A stretch of 64,000 nt of DNA from Actinoallomurus spadix (GTDB lineage Bacteria; Actinomycetota; Actinomycetes; Streptosporangiales; Streptosporangiaceae): positions 101,491 through 165,490 of the forward strand of contig NZ_JAMXMX010000017.1 of the NCBI RefSeq assembly GCF_024055725.1, in the 5' to 3' direction. Positions within the stretch are counted from its first letter, which is position 1; the number at the start of each line of letters is the position of its first letter. Under the pieces are notes generated by a model. It was not told where the DNA came from. It did not search any database and worked only from the letters and a program-made list of their open reading frames with translations. Positions 55,427-63,682 of this stretch are shown here, in pieces. Both the position numbers and the translations under genes were made by a program.

Positions 55427-55807
55427 ACGGCGGTAAATGCGTCCCGGCACCTGCGCACCGCGCGGGCGGTCAACAACTTCCGGCTGCTGTACGTCGAGGA
55501 GCTCCGCGACCACTTCAGCCAGGTCGGCTGGGCCCCGAACCTGCCGGTCGACCCCGCCTACCCCGAGGCGTTCGCGCCGACCTCCAGCTCCGGCCTCACC
55601 GCCATCGGGCTCGCGGTCGTCGAGGCGGCGTACATCTCGATCGGCCTGCTCGGGCTGTCGGGCGCGCGGCCGACCCCGATCATCGTGACCGTCTGGACCG
55701 CCCTCACGGCCACGCTCCTCTTCCTGATCTACCACGCCCGTCTCGGCGCGGCCCGCCGGCGGCAGGGCCCGGCCAACCCGTACGGCTTCCCGTCCGTGGA
55801 GTCCTGA
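55427..55807 (+). CDS. Small membrane protein, apparently starting at ACG
   Basis: The frame ending at TGA 55807 encodes VNNFRLLYVEELRDHFSQVG, then WAPNLPVDPAYPEAF, and two membrane helices (GLTAIGLAVVEAAYISIGLL and PIIVTVWTALTATLLFLIYH), closing with a basic tail. Protein-like content begins before any ATG, GTG or TTG, and an in-frame TGA at 55388-55390 limits the upstream side. AGGAGG (55415-55420) stands exactly 6 bases before ACG 55427 (ACG GCG GTA AAT), the place where ATG would be expected. Either a non-standard start or an ATG-to-ACG mutation is implied. It is followed after one base by the gene at 55809 and is probably coupled to it. The family is not recognised. Confidence 0.6.
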   Translation, partial: TAVNASRHLRTARAVNNFRLLYVEELRDHFSQVGWAPNLPVDPAYPEAFAPTSSSGLTAIGLAVVEAAYISIGLLGLSGARPTPIIVTVWTALTATLLFLIYHARLGAARRRQGPANPYGFPSVES

Positions 55808-55808
55808 G

Positions 55809-56435
55809 GTGGAACGCTGGAGCACCTGCGGGGAGGCGTGGATCGGCCTGATGCGGCACGTCTGGACGACGGGCGTGGCGGGCCTGGACGACCGGGGTCC
55901 GGTCATCGAGGCCCCGCCGCGGCTGTTCGAGATGACGACGCTCGGCTGGGACGACCCGATCGTCCGCGCGTACGGCGACACCGAGGCCGTCGCGCGGTAC
56001 ACCGCCAAGTTCACCCGGACGGACGTCGTGCCGCCGTTCAAGTACAGCTACGGGGCGCGGCTCCGTGACCTGTCCGGCGTCGACCAGCTCGCGTGGGTGA
56101 TCGAACTGCTGCGGGCCCGTCCGTGGACGAAGAGCGGATGGATCTCCCTGACGGTCCCCGGTGAGCGGCAGGACGCCGTGCCGTGCCTGGCCGCCCTGGC
56201 GTTCCGCGTACGGTCCTCGCGCCTGTCGATGACCGCGACGTTCCGTTCGCAGAACGCCTTCACGAGCTATCTGAACTATCTTCCGCTGCGCTCGGTGCAG
56301 CTGGAGGTCGCCGGGGCGGTCGGCCTCCCGGCGGGGACGATGCGGGTCTTCGTCGACGTGCCGCACGTCTACATCGCCGACACGGGCGCCGTCACCGCCG
56401 TCCTGGCCCGCGCCGCCATGCGCGGGGCCGCCTGA
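55809..56435 (+). CDS. Thymidylate-synthase-like family protein
   Basis: A 208-residue protein: WSTCGEAWIGLMRHVWTTGV, then EAPPRLFEMTTLGWDDPIVR, VPCLAALAFRVRSSRLSMTA and TFRSQNAFTSYLNYLPLRSV. The PC and RSxxxF arrangement follows the thymidylate-synthase Cys-loop and Arg-Ser motif, but the protein is shorter than ThyA (about 260) and divergent. It could be a nucleotide hydroxymethylase/methylase relative or a non-catalytic member. It begins 1 base after the upstream gene's stop (GTG 55809), suggesting translational coupling to that membrane protein. Confidence 0.65.
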   Translation: MERWSTCGEAWIGLMRHVWTTGVAGLDDRGPVIEAPPRLFEMTTLGWDDPIVRAYGDTEAVARYTAKFTRTDVVPPFKYSYGARLRDLSGVDQLAWVIELLRARPWTKSGWISLTVPGERQDAVPCLAALAFRVRSSRLSMTATFRSQNAFTSYLNYLPLRSVQLEVAGAVGLPAGTMRVFVDVPHVYIADTGAVTAVLARAAMRGAA

Positions 56436-56444
56436 GCGACGCGG

Positions 56445-56766
56445 TCAGCGGCAGTCGTCCGGCGCGGGGTCGCCGTGGAAGCGCGCCCTGATCCAGGCGT
56501 TCAGGTCCGGCGCCGCCGAGGGTACGACGTTGTCGTACGCGTGCGGGCAGACCCGGGAGGCGATGACGCCGCCGCCGGGGCGGCGACCGGTTCGCTGCGG
56601 ATGAGCGTGCCGGGCGTTCGCCGCGGCAGGAGAGCCGGCGGCCGGTGGAACGCCCAGGCCGGGCGGGGTGCGGGCTCGCCTCGCCCACGTCGGGATCCGT
56701 GTCGGAACCGGAGCATCCGGTGAGCAGGATCGTTCCGGCGGCCGCGACGGAGATCAACCGTTTCAT
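56445..56766 (-). pseudogene. Remnant of a secretory lipase (LIP family) lipoprotein gene
   Basis: The start encodes a lipoprotein signal with a lipobox (MKRLISVAAAGTILLTGCSG). A second frame then encodes AFHRPPALLPRRTPGTLIRS, followed by EPVAAP. The last 120 bases, in a third frame, encode VIASRVCPHAYDNVVPSAAP, then DLNAWIRARFHGDPAPDDCR and stop. These are the N- and C-terminal signatures of LIP-type secretory lipases (about 400 residues). The central 250-300 codons, including the catalytic Ser, are gone, and at least two frame changes are needed. Family assignment rests on short motifs. Confidence 0.6.
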
Positions 56767-57010
56767 GTGTCACGACGCTAGGAGCGGCGCGGACGCCGGC
56801 CCTCGTGCCGGTGGCCGATCAGTGCCTCACCCGTTCGACGACCCGGCCGACCGGCGGGCGGACCCCGGTCACGCCGAACCCGCACGACGCGGCGGACCGC
56901 ACGCGGTGGCGCGACCCGCGCGGCCCGGCCGTCCCGTCGTCGAATGGACGATGCCCGGTTCGGCCCGTGGAAGGAGGACGGCGCGGCCAGGACTCCCTAC
57001 GGTCGGTGTC

Positions 57011-57925
57011 ATGCGGGTGATCCGATGTGAGGGACTGACCAAGCGGTACGGCGCCACCCTGGCGGTCGACCGACTGGACCTGACGGTCGGGGGCGGTCAG
57101 GTCTTCGGTTTCCTGGGGCCGAACGGCTCGGGCAAGACCACGACCATGCGCATGCTCCTCGGCCTCATCACGCCGACGGCCGGGCGGGCCTGGGTGAACG
57201 AGCGGCCGCTCCCGGATCCGGACGGCCTGGCCCGGGTCGGCGCGATGCTCGAGGAGCCGGCGTTCTACCCGTGGCTGACCGGACGGCGCGCCCTCGAGGT
57301 GCTCGCCCTGCACGGTCCGCCGCCGCGGCGCCGCGACGCGGTGGCGGCGGCCCTGGACCGGGTCGGCCTGTCCGCCGTGGCGGACCGGAGGGTGAAGGCG
57401 TACTCGCAGGGGATGCGGCAGCGGCTGGGGCTGGCGGCCGCGCTGCTGCGCGACCCGGCGCTGCTCGTGCTGGACGAACCGACGAACGGCATGGACCCGG
57501 CGGGCATCCGGGAGTTCCGGGCGCTGCTGCGCGCTCTCGCCGACGACGGCATGACCGTGTTCCTGTCCAGTCACCTGCTCGCCGAGGTCGAGCAGGTCTG
57601 CGATCGGGTCGCGGTGATGAACCGGGGGCGCCTGATCGAGGAGGGGCCGGTCGCCGGACTGTCCACCGTACGACGGCGGGTACGCGTCATTCTCGACGAG
57701 GCCGATCGGGATCGTGCCCGGGAGGTCCTGGCAGGGCGGCGGACCCGTACCGACGGCCCGGGGACGCTGCTCGTCGAGGAGGCCGACGGCCGTCAGGTCA
57801 ACGAGGCGCTCGGCCGCGCCGGCCTGTGGGCCCGGGAGATCCTCGTCGAGCGTCCCGGCCTGGAAGAGGCGTTCCTGACCCTCACCCTCACCGAGGAGGA
57901 CGGCCATGCGCCTGCTGCGCGCTGA
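57011..57925 (+). CDS. ABC transporter ATP-binding protein
   Basis: A 304-residue ATPase: Walker A GPNGSGKTTT (about 37-46), signature YSQGMRQRLG, Walker B LLVLDEPTNGMDP and H-loop SSHLLAEVE. The C-terminal 90 residues are of the bacitracin/multidrug-exporter (BcrA-like) type. ATG 57011 gives the family N-terminus MRVIRCEGLTKRYG. The permease gene overlaps its end by 20 bases, and a two-component system follows, so it is probably an export or stress-response module. Confidence 0.92.
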   Translation: MRVIRCEGLTKRYGATLAVDRLDLTVGGGQVFGFLGPNGSGKTTTMRMLLGLITPTAGRAWVNERPLPDPDGLARVGAMLEEPAFYPWLTGRRALEVLALHGPPPRRRDAVAAALDRVGLSAVADRRVKAYSQGMRQRLGLAAALLRDPALLVLDEPTNGMDPAGIREFRALLRALADDGMTVFLSSHLLAEVEQVCDRVAVMNRGRLIEEGPVAGLSTVRRRVRVILDEADRDRAREVLAGRRTRTDGPGTLLVEEADGRQVNEALGRAGLWAREILVERPGLEEAFLTLTLTEEDGHAPAAR

Positions 57926-58859
57926 GCTCCGCAAACTGAACCGGCCACTGCTGTACGGCGTGGCGTTCGCGGCGACGCTGTTCTGCGTCCTGCTGGCGGT
58001 GGGCGCCGCGTCCAATACCGCGAGCGACGTCGCCGGCGCCGGCCGCGTGCCCTCGTCGTGCGCCGAGCTGAGGATGCCGGAGGGATCGGCGTGCGAGGCC
58101 ACCAAGGTGAGCGGCCGGGCGCGGGCGGCGCTCGACCGGGAGCGGGAGCTGCGGACCGCGAAGCGGACCGCGGCGCACCTCGGCCCGGCCGCCGGGGGCG
58201 CGGAGGCGGCCGGGCTCATGGCCTCGCTGCCCGGGGTGCTGGCCATCGCCCTCCTCGCCGGCGGCCACGTCGGCGGGGAATGGTCCGGGCGGACCCTGAA
58301 GACCGTGCTCACCCACTGCGGCCGCCGTGAGCGGGTGCTCGCGGCAAAGCTGGTGAGCCTGTGGCTGGCCGGGGCGGGCCTCATCGCGGCGTGCTGGGCG
58401 GCGCTCGCCGTCGCTGGCCCGATCCTCGTGCGGGCGTACGACCTGCCGTCCCCGCACGTCTCCGTGGCCGGCGAGCTTCGGCACTCGGCCGGGCAGTTCG
58501 GGCGGGCGCTGGCGGTCATCGCCGTGTTCGCCGTGATCGGGCTGCTCGCCGCCGTCGTCACGCGCGGATCCATCGGCACGATGGCGGCCACGGCCGGGAT
58601 CTTCATCACGGTGCTGGCACTGGCCGGGCTGCCCGGTACCGGGCGCTGGACGCCCGCGACCTGGGTTCAGGAATGGATGGGCTTCGCGGCCGGGCTCGGG
58701 TCGATCACCAGGCTGCCGGACAACTTCTGGTCGCGGTTCATCCCCGCGACCGGCTCCCCGCCGGGGCCGTCGGCCGGCCTGATCGGCCTCGCGGCGACCT
58801 TCGTCGCCGGTGCGCTCCTGGCCGTCGCGCTGTTCCGCCGGTCCGACGTGAGCCAGTGA
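57906..58859 (+). CDS. ABC transporter permease (ABC-2 type)
   Basis: A 317-residue membrane protein with six hydrophobic segments: about 14-34, 95-118, 145-170, 200-220, 223-242 and 290-312. It starts MRLLRAELRKLNRPLLYGVA, like BcrB-type permeases, and has a large outside loop after helix 1 with two Cys (SSCAELRMPEGSAC). It overlaps the ATPase gene by 20 bases. Confidence 0.87.
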   Translation: MRLLRAELRKLNRPLLYGVAFAATLFCVLLAVGAASNTASDVAGAGRVPSSCAELRMPEGSACEATKVSGRARAALDRERELRTAKRTAAHLGPAAGGAEAAGLMASLPGVLAIALLAGGHVGGEWSGRTLKTVLTHCGRRERVLAAKLVSLWLAGAGLIAACWAALAVAGPILVRAYDLPSPHVSVAGELRHSAGQFGRALAVIAVFAVIGLLAAVVTRGSIGTMAATAGIFITVLALAGLPGTGRWTPATWVQEWMGFAAGLGSITRLPDNFWSRFIPATGSPPGPSAGLIGLAATFVAGALLAVALFRRSDVSQ

Positions 58860-58895
58860 GATCGTAGAGCCATGCGCGAGTAGGAGGAATCGGAA

Positions 58896-60107
58896 ATGTC
58901 GGCTGGGGACGTCACGTCACGCCGGGGGGAGGGGGACGGGTCGCCGGGTGGGGTCGTGACGTCCTCCCGGGGGGAGAGGGACGGGCTGCCGGGTGGGGTC
59001 GTGACGTCCAGCCAGGTCGACGTCGCCGTCGCGGCGGGGCTGTTCGCCTGGGGCGCGCCGGACGTCCCGTGGTGGTGGAAACCGGCCTCGCACGTTCCGG
59101 CGACGCCCGTGGTGCTCGGCTACCTGGGCCTGGAGCTGGCGATCTCCGTCCCGTTCCTCTGGCGGCGGCGCGTCCCGGTGCCCGTCCTGCTGATCGCGAG
59201 CGGTGGGCTCGCGGTCCGCGTGGCCCTGCACCAGCACGCGATCGCGGCCTTCGCCGCGGTGCTGGTCGCCGCGTACGGGCTGGGCGCGTACGGCGCGCAG
59301 ACGCGGAGGTACGCGCGGTGGCTCGGGTGGATCGGCCTGATCGTCGCAGCGGTCATCGGCGTGACGATCAACCTGCACCGCGTCGCCGGGGTGCCGTTCG
59401 CGCTGCTCGGCGCGGCCTTCCTCGTCGGGGACGCGGCGACCGCGCGGCGAGCCGAGGCCGCCCTCGCCGTGGCGGCCGCGCACCTGACCGAGCGCACCCG
59501 GATCGCCCGTGAGCTGCACGACGTCCTCGTGCACCAGCTTTCGGCGATCACCGTCCAGGCCGGGGCCGCCCGTCTGACCGGCTCCGCCCCGGCCGAGGTG
59601 CTCGGCACGGTCGAGCGGCTCGCCCGTGAGGCGCTGAACGAGCTGAACCACCTGCTCGGCGCGCTGCGGCGGGACGACGAGGCGGGCACGCCCCGGCGCC
59701 CGGTCCCATCCCTGGCCGAGATCGACGCGCTGATCGGGGCGGCACACGACGCGGGTGTCCCGGCGGACCTGGAGGTGACCGGCAGGGCGCGGGAGCTCAG
59801 TCCCGGCCTGCAGCTGTCGGCGTACCGCATCGTCCAGGAGTCCCTTACGAACGTCGCCCGGCACGCGCCGGGAGCGGCGACCCGGGTGACACTGCGCTAC
59901 CTCGACGACCGCCTCGCGGTCGAGATCGTCAACGGACCGCCGGGCCGCGGACGCCGCGGTGGCCGGTCGGCGACCGGCGGACGGGGGCTGCCGGGCATGC
60001 GCGAGCGCGCCGAGTCGCTGGGCGGGGAGTTGCGGGCCTCGGCCGCGGACGGGGGATTCCGGGTGACCGCCGCGTTTCCGTACGACGCGTGGAACGGCGG
60101 GTCATGA
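58896..60107 (+). CDS. Sensor histidine kinase (HisKA_3, NarL-type)
   Basis: A 403-residue kinase. The N-terminal 35 residues hold an in-frame 15-residue tandem repeat (VTSRRGEGDGSPGGV/VTSSRGERDGLPGGV). Four or five membrane helices (about 45-180) follow, then HisKA_3 with phospho-His H208 in IARELHDVLVHQL, and the ATPase domain with QESLTNVARHAPG (N-box) and GRGLPGMRERAE (G-box). TAGGAGGAAT lies about 9 bases before ATG 58896. Its stop overlaps the response-regulator start. The ABC exporter just upstream is the likely target. Confidence 0.9.
   Translation: MSAGDVTSRRGEGDGSPGGVVTSSRGERDGLPGGVVTSSQVDVAVAAGLFAWGAPDVPWWWKPASHVPATPVVLGYLGLELAISVPFLWRRRVPVPVLLIASGGLAVRVALHQHAIAAFAAVLVAAYGLGAYGAQTRRYARWLGWIGLIVAAVIGVTINLHRVAGVPFALLGAAFLVGDAATARRAEAALAVAAAHLTERTRIARELHDVLVHQLSAITVQAGAARLTGSAPAEVLGTVERLAREALNELNHLLGALRRDDEAGTPRRPVPSLAEIDALIGAAHDAGVPADLEVTGRARELSPGLQLSAYRIVQESLTNVARHAPGAATRVTLRYLDDRLAVEIVNGPPGRGRRGGRSATGGRGLPGMRERAESLGGELRASAADGGFRVTAAFPYDAWNGGS
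58911..59013 (+). repeat. 45-base in-frame tandem repeat in the kinase gene
   Basis: 58911-58955 and 58956-59000 are near-identical 45-base units, and 59001-59013 begins a third (GTGACGTCCAGCC). They code the repeated VTSxRGExDGxPGGV segment. Confidence 0.9.
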
Positions 60108-60787
60108 CCACGAGCCCTCCGATCGGTGTGCTGATCGCCGATGACCAGGCCCTCGTGCGCGCGGGCCTCGTCGCGCTGGTGGGCGGGCAGCCGGACCTCA
60201 CCGTGGTCGCCGAGGCGGCCGACGGCGCGGAGGCGGTGGCGCGCGCCCGCGAGGTCCGTCCGGACGTCATCCTGATGGACATCAGGATGCCCGTGCTCGA
60301 CGGCCTGGCGGCGACCCGCCGGATCCTCACCGGATCGGCCGGCCCCGCGTCGCGCGTCGTCGTCCTGACCACCTACGACCTGGACGAGTACGTCTACGAC
60401 GCGCTGTGCGCGGGGGCCTGCGGGTTCCTCCTGAAGCACGCGCCGCCGGAGGAACTGCTCCTAGGCGTCCGCGCCGCCGCCGGCGGTGACGCGCTGATCT
60501 CGCCGGCGGTGACCGGCCCGCTGATCGAGGCGTTCACCGGCCGGCGACGCGCCCGGGCCCGGCCGCCGGCGGCCGTGGCCCGGCTCACCGCCCGCGAACG
60601 GGAGGTCTTCGACCTGGTGGCGGAGGGGAGGACCAACACGGAGATCGCCCGGACGCTGTCCATCGCCGAGACGACCGTCAAGACGCACCTCGGCCGCGTC
60701 CTGGACAAGCTCGGCCTGCGCGACCGCGTGCACGCCGTGATGTACGCGTATGAGAACGCGCTCGTCCTCCCCGGCACCCGGCGGTGA
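60104..60787 (+). CDS. LuxR/NarL family response regulator
   Basis: A 227-residue regulator. The receiver domain (about 7-120) has phospho-acceptor D59 in LMDIRMPVLDG and Lys in FLLKHAPPEE. The C-terminal GerE/LuxR HTH (about 160-222) contains LTAREREVFDLVAEGRTNTE, then TVKTHLGRVLDKL. ATG 60104 overlaps the kinase stop (ATGA). It ends 12 bases from the convergent SseB-like gene. Confidence 0.93.
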   Translation: MTTSPPIGVLIADDQALVRAGLVALVGGQPDLTVVAEAADGAEAVARAREVRPDVILMDIRMPVLDGLAATRRILTGSAGPASRVVVLTTYDLDEYVYDALCAGACGFLLKHAPPEELLLGVRAAAGGDALISPAVTGPLIEAFTGRRRARARPPAAVARLTAREREVFDLVAEGRTNTEIARTLSIAETTVKTHLGRVLDKLGLRDRVHAVMYAYENALVLPGTRR

Positions 60788-60799
60788 GCGGGCGGGCGG

Positions 60800-61474
60800 T
60801 CAGCGCCGGACGACGTCGGCGTTCATGTCGGCGAGGAACTCCTCGCTCTCGGCGTCGGCCACGTGGGCGAACACCGGGACGTCGCTGGCCGGGAGCTTCT
60901 CCATCGTCGCCTGCAGCAGGTCGTTGGCCAGCTGCGGGTCGGCGTCCTCGGCGAGCACGACGTGCAGCATGATGCCCTCGACGCCGCTCGGCATCCGGAC
61001 GTCGGAGATCCAGACCCGCTCGACCGCGGGGTACTCCGGCAGCCGCTCGGCGACGCCCTCCTTCAGCGGCCCGACCAGCTCGTGCTCGCTGGCGCGGAAC
61101 GCGACCTCGACGTCCTCGTCGACGCCCATGCCCTGGGTGACGAGGAAGCCCTGGATGTCGCTGAACGGGATGAGAGCGGCGTCGTCGCTCTCCGGGTCGA
61201 TCACCATCGCCTGGACCTCGCCGCTGCGGGCGATCTCCAGCAGCAGAGCCGCGTCGGCGTGCTGGAACTCCTCGCTCGCGGACTTCTCGCTGTACGCCTC
61301 CGGGCGCGTGAAGGCGGCCAGCGCGACGGACTCGTCCTCGAGCTGCCCCACCAGAACCGAGCCGTCGGGGTTCGTCACGATGAGGACCCCGCCGTCGACG
61401 AGCGCGCGCAGGATCTCCTCGGGTTCACCGCGCTGAGCGAGCACGTCGGCCAGCTTCGGGTTTCCATTAGCCAT
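60800..61474 (-). CDS. SseB-family protein (enhanced serine sensitivity-like)
   Basis: A 224-residue acidic cytosolic protein: MANGNPKLADVLAQRGEPEE, then LVDGGVLIVTNPDGSVLVGQ and HADAALLLEIARSGEVQAMV, plus a C-terminal SseB-like half (VERVWISDVRMPSGVEGIML). SseB domains occur in type III secretion-associated and stress proteins, and the role in actinobacteria is unknown. ATG 61474 is chosen over 61507: TAGTGT followed by 7 bases before the ATG fits a leaderless start. It stands divergent from serA, which is interesting given the family name, but a link to serine metabolism is only a guess. Confidence 0.8.
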   Translation of the reverse strand: MANGNPKLADVLAQRGEPEEILRALVDGGVLIVTNPDGSVLVGQLEDESVALAAFTRPEAYSEKSASEEFQHADAALLLEIARSGEVQAMVIDPESDDAALIPFSDIQGFLVTQGMGVDEDVEVAFRASEHELVGPLKEGVAERLPEYPAVERVWISDVRMPSGVEGIMLHVVLAEDADPQLANDLLQATMEKLPASDVPVFAHVADAESEEFLADMNADVVRR

Positions 61475-61658
61475 ACGCCCGACACTAGTGCGTGGGCGAT
61501 GCCCCATGGGCCGATCCTGGCCACCGGACCGGGTATTCGCCTCATCTCACTGGCGCGTTCACCCGCTGTTACTACCATCGTGTAGGGCGAGGTCACGCCG
61601 AGGGCGCTCGGGACGGACGCACGCCCCCACGCCGTGCAGCCACACGTAGGGGGTCCTC

Positions 61659-63242
61659 GTGAGCAGGCCTGTGGTCCTCATCGCCGAAGAGCTCTCACCC
61701 GCCGGTCTGGCACTCCTGGAACCGGACTTCGAGATCCGCCGCGTCGACGGCGCCGACCGCGAGGCGCTGGCCGCCGCGGTCGCCGGCGCCGATGCCCTGA
61801 TCGTTCGCAGCGCCACCACGGTCGACGCGGCGGTGCTCGCCGCCGCGCCCCGGCTGCGCGTCGTCGCCCGCGCCGGAGTCGGCCTCGACAACGTCGACGT
61901 CGAGGCGGCGACCAGGGCCGGCGTCATGGTCGTGAACGCGCCGACCTCCAACATCGTGACCGCCGCCGAGCACGCGATCGCGCTGCTGCTGGCCACCGCG
62001 CGCAACATCCCGCAGGCCCACTCCGCGCTGAAGCGGGGCGAGTGGCGGCGCGCGGCGTACACCGGCGTCGAGCTGCAGGACAAGACGCTCGGCGTGCTCG
62101 GGCTCGGCCGCATCGGCGTGCTGGTCGCGCAGCGGCTCGCCGCGTTCGGCATGCGCGTGATCGCCTACGACCCGTACGTCCAGGCGGCCCGGGCCGCGCA
62201 GCTCGGCGCGCGGCTCGTCCCGCTCGACGAGCTGCTGCGCGACAGCGACTTCATCACCGTCCACCTGCCGAAGACCCCCGAGACGCTCGGCCTGATCGGC
62301 GACCGGGAGCTTCGGCTCGTCAAGCCGTCCGTACGGATCGTCAACGCCGCGCGCGGCGGCATCATCGACGAGGACGCCCTCGACCTCGCGCTGAAGGAGG
62401 GGCGGGTCGCGGGGGCGGGCATCGACGTGTTCCGCAGCGAACCGTGCACGGACAGCCCCCTCTTCCAGCACGACAGCGTGGCGGTCACGCCGCACCTCGG
62501 GGCGAGCACCCACGAGGCGCAGGAGAAGGCCGGCACCCAGGTGGCGCGGTCGGTGCGGCTGGCGCTCGCCGGCGAGTTCGTGCCGGACGCGGTCAACGTC
62601 CGCGGCGGCGTCGTCGCCGAAGAGGTCAAGCCGGCCCTGCCGCTGGCGGAGAAGCTCGGGCGGATCTTCACCGCGCTCGCCGGTGGCCTGCCCGTGCGCA
62701 TCGAGGTCGAGGCCCGCGGGGAGATCACCGCCCACGACGTGAAGGTGCTGGAGCTGGCCGCGTTGAAGGGCGCGTTCACCGACGTCGTCGAGGAGGCGGT
62801 GACGTACGTCAACGCGCCTCTGCTGTCGCGCGCCCGCGGCGTCGAGGTGACGTTGACCACCAGCGAGGACAGCCCGGACTGGCGCAACCTCCTGACGGTC
62901 CGCGGCACGATGCCCGACGGCGCGGTCGTCTCGGTGTCCGGCACGCTGACCGGGCCGCGTCACATCGAGCGGATCGTCGAGGTGAACGGTTACGCCATGG
63001 AGATCGCGCCGGCGGCGCACATGGGCTTCTTCACCTACACCGACCGGCCCGGGATGGTCGGCGTGGTGGGCCGCCTGCTCGGCGAGGCGGGCGTCAACAT
63101 CGCCGGCATGCAGGTGGGCCGGCATGAGAAGGGCGGCCGGGCGCTGATCGCGCTGACCGTCGACTCCGCGCTGGCGCCGGAGCTCGTCGATGCGATCGCG
63201 GAGGAGATCGGCGCCGAGCAGGGCCGTCGCGTCGACCTGTGA
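61659..63242 (+). CDS. serA: D-3-phosphoglycerate dehydrogenase
   Basis: A 527-residue type 1 PGDH, the first enzyme of serine synthesis. The Rossmann motif GVLGLGRIGVLVAQR (about 146-160), catalytic Arg in NAARGGIIDE, Glu in FRSEPCTDSPLF and His in VTPHLGAST are present. The ASB intervening domain (about 315-450) and C-terminal ACT domain (about 453-525, GMVGVVGRLLGEAGVNIAGM) give serine feedback, as in the M. tuberculosis enzyme. GTG 61659 fits the family start. Confidence 0.95.
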   Translation: MSRPVVLIAEELSPAGLALLEPDFEIRRVDGADREALAAAVAGADALIVRSATTVDAAVLAAAPRLRVVARAGVGLDNVDVEAATRAGVMVVNAPTSNIVTAAEHAIALLLATARNIPQAHSALKRGEWRRAAYTGVELQDKTLGVLGLGRIGVLVAQRLAAFGMRVIAYDPYVQAARAAQLGARLVPLDELLRDSDFITVHLPKTPETLGLIGDRELRLVKPSVRIVNAARGGIIDEDALDLALKEGRVAGAGIDVFRSEPCTDSPLFQHDSVAVTPHLGASTHEAQEKAGTQVARSVRLALAGEFVPDAVNVRGGVVAEEVKPALPLAEKLGRIFTALAGGLPVRIEVEARGEITAHDVKVLELAALKGAFTDVVEEAVTYVNAPLLSRARGVEVTLTTSEDSPDWRNLLTVRGTMPDGAVVSVSGTLTGPRHIERIVEVNGYAMEIAPAAHMGFFTYTDRPGMVGVVGRLLGEAGVNIAGMQVGRHEKGGRALIALTVDSALAPELVDAIAEEIGAEQGRRVDL

Positions 63243-63682
63243 ACGGAGATCCACCGTCAGGGGAGGGGGCGAAGAGTCTGCCGATGGCCGGGGATCGCCC
63301 GGGAACGTGTCTTGCGATGTGAGATTCCCGGCCGGGACGCGAGACAGGCCGGGAGGCAGCGGGTAGCGTCGAGAAGGTCATGCGGCGCTTCGTACTCATT
63401 CTTCGCTGCCGCGGCGGGGCCTGATCTAGGGCAGGCCGGCGACCCGCCGCGGAGTTCGCCGCTGGCCGTGAGTCCCGCTTGATCCGCTCGCCTGATGACG
63501 ATCTTCACGGAGACGAATCCCATGGATGCTGACTTCGCCTGGGCCCCCGCCGACGACGCCGCCGAAGAGGCGGTCAGGGCCGTGCAGACCGCGCTGGACC
63601 GCCGCGACAACGGCGGCGCCGCCGGCCGTTAGAACGACCCCGACGCCGCCGGCGGCCGGACGGGTCTCGGCGCCGCGGGCCG
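63243..63682. other. 440-base gap after serA
   Basis: No convincing terminator or protein-like frame except the 36-codon ORF at 63522. Confidence 0.35.
63522..63632 (+). CDS. Possible 36-residue small protein
   Basis: ATG 63522 to TAG 63632, reading MDADFAWAPADDAAEEAVRA, then VQTALDRRDNGGAAGR. Acidic and Ala-rich, with an amphipathic helix. GGAG lies 10 bases upstream. Weak evidence; it could be chance in GC-rich DNA. Confidence 0.25.
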   Translation: MDADFAWAPADDAAEEAVRAVQTALDRRDNGGAAGR

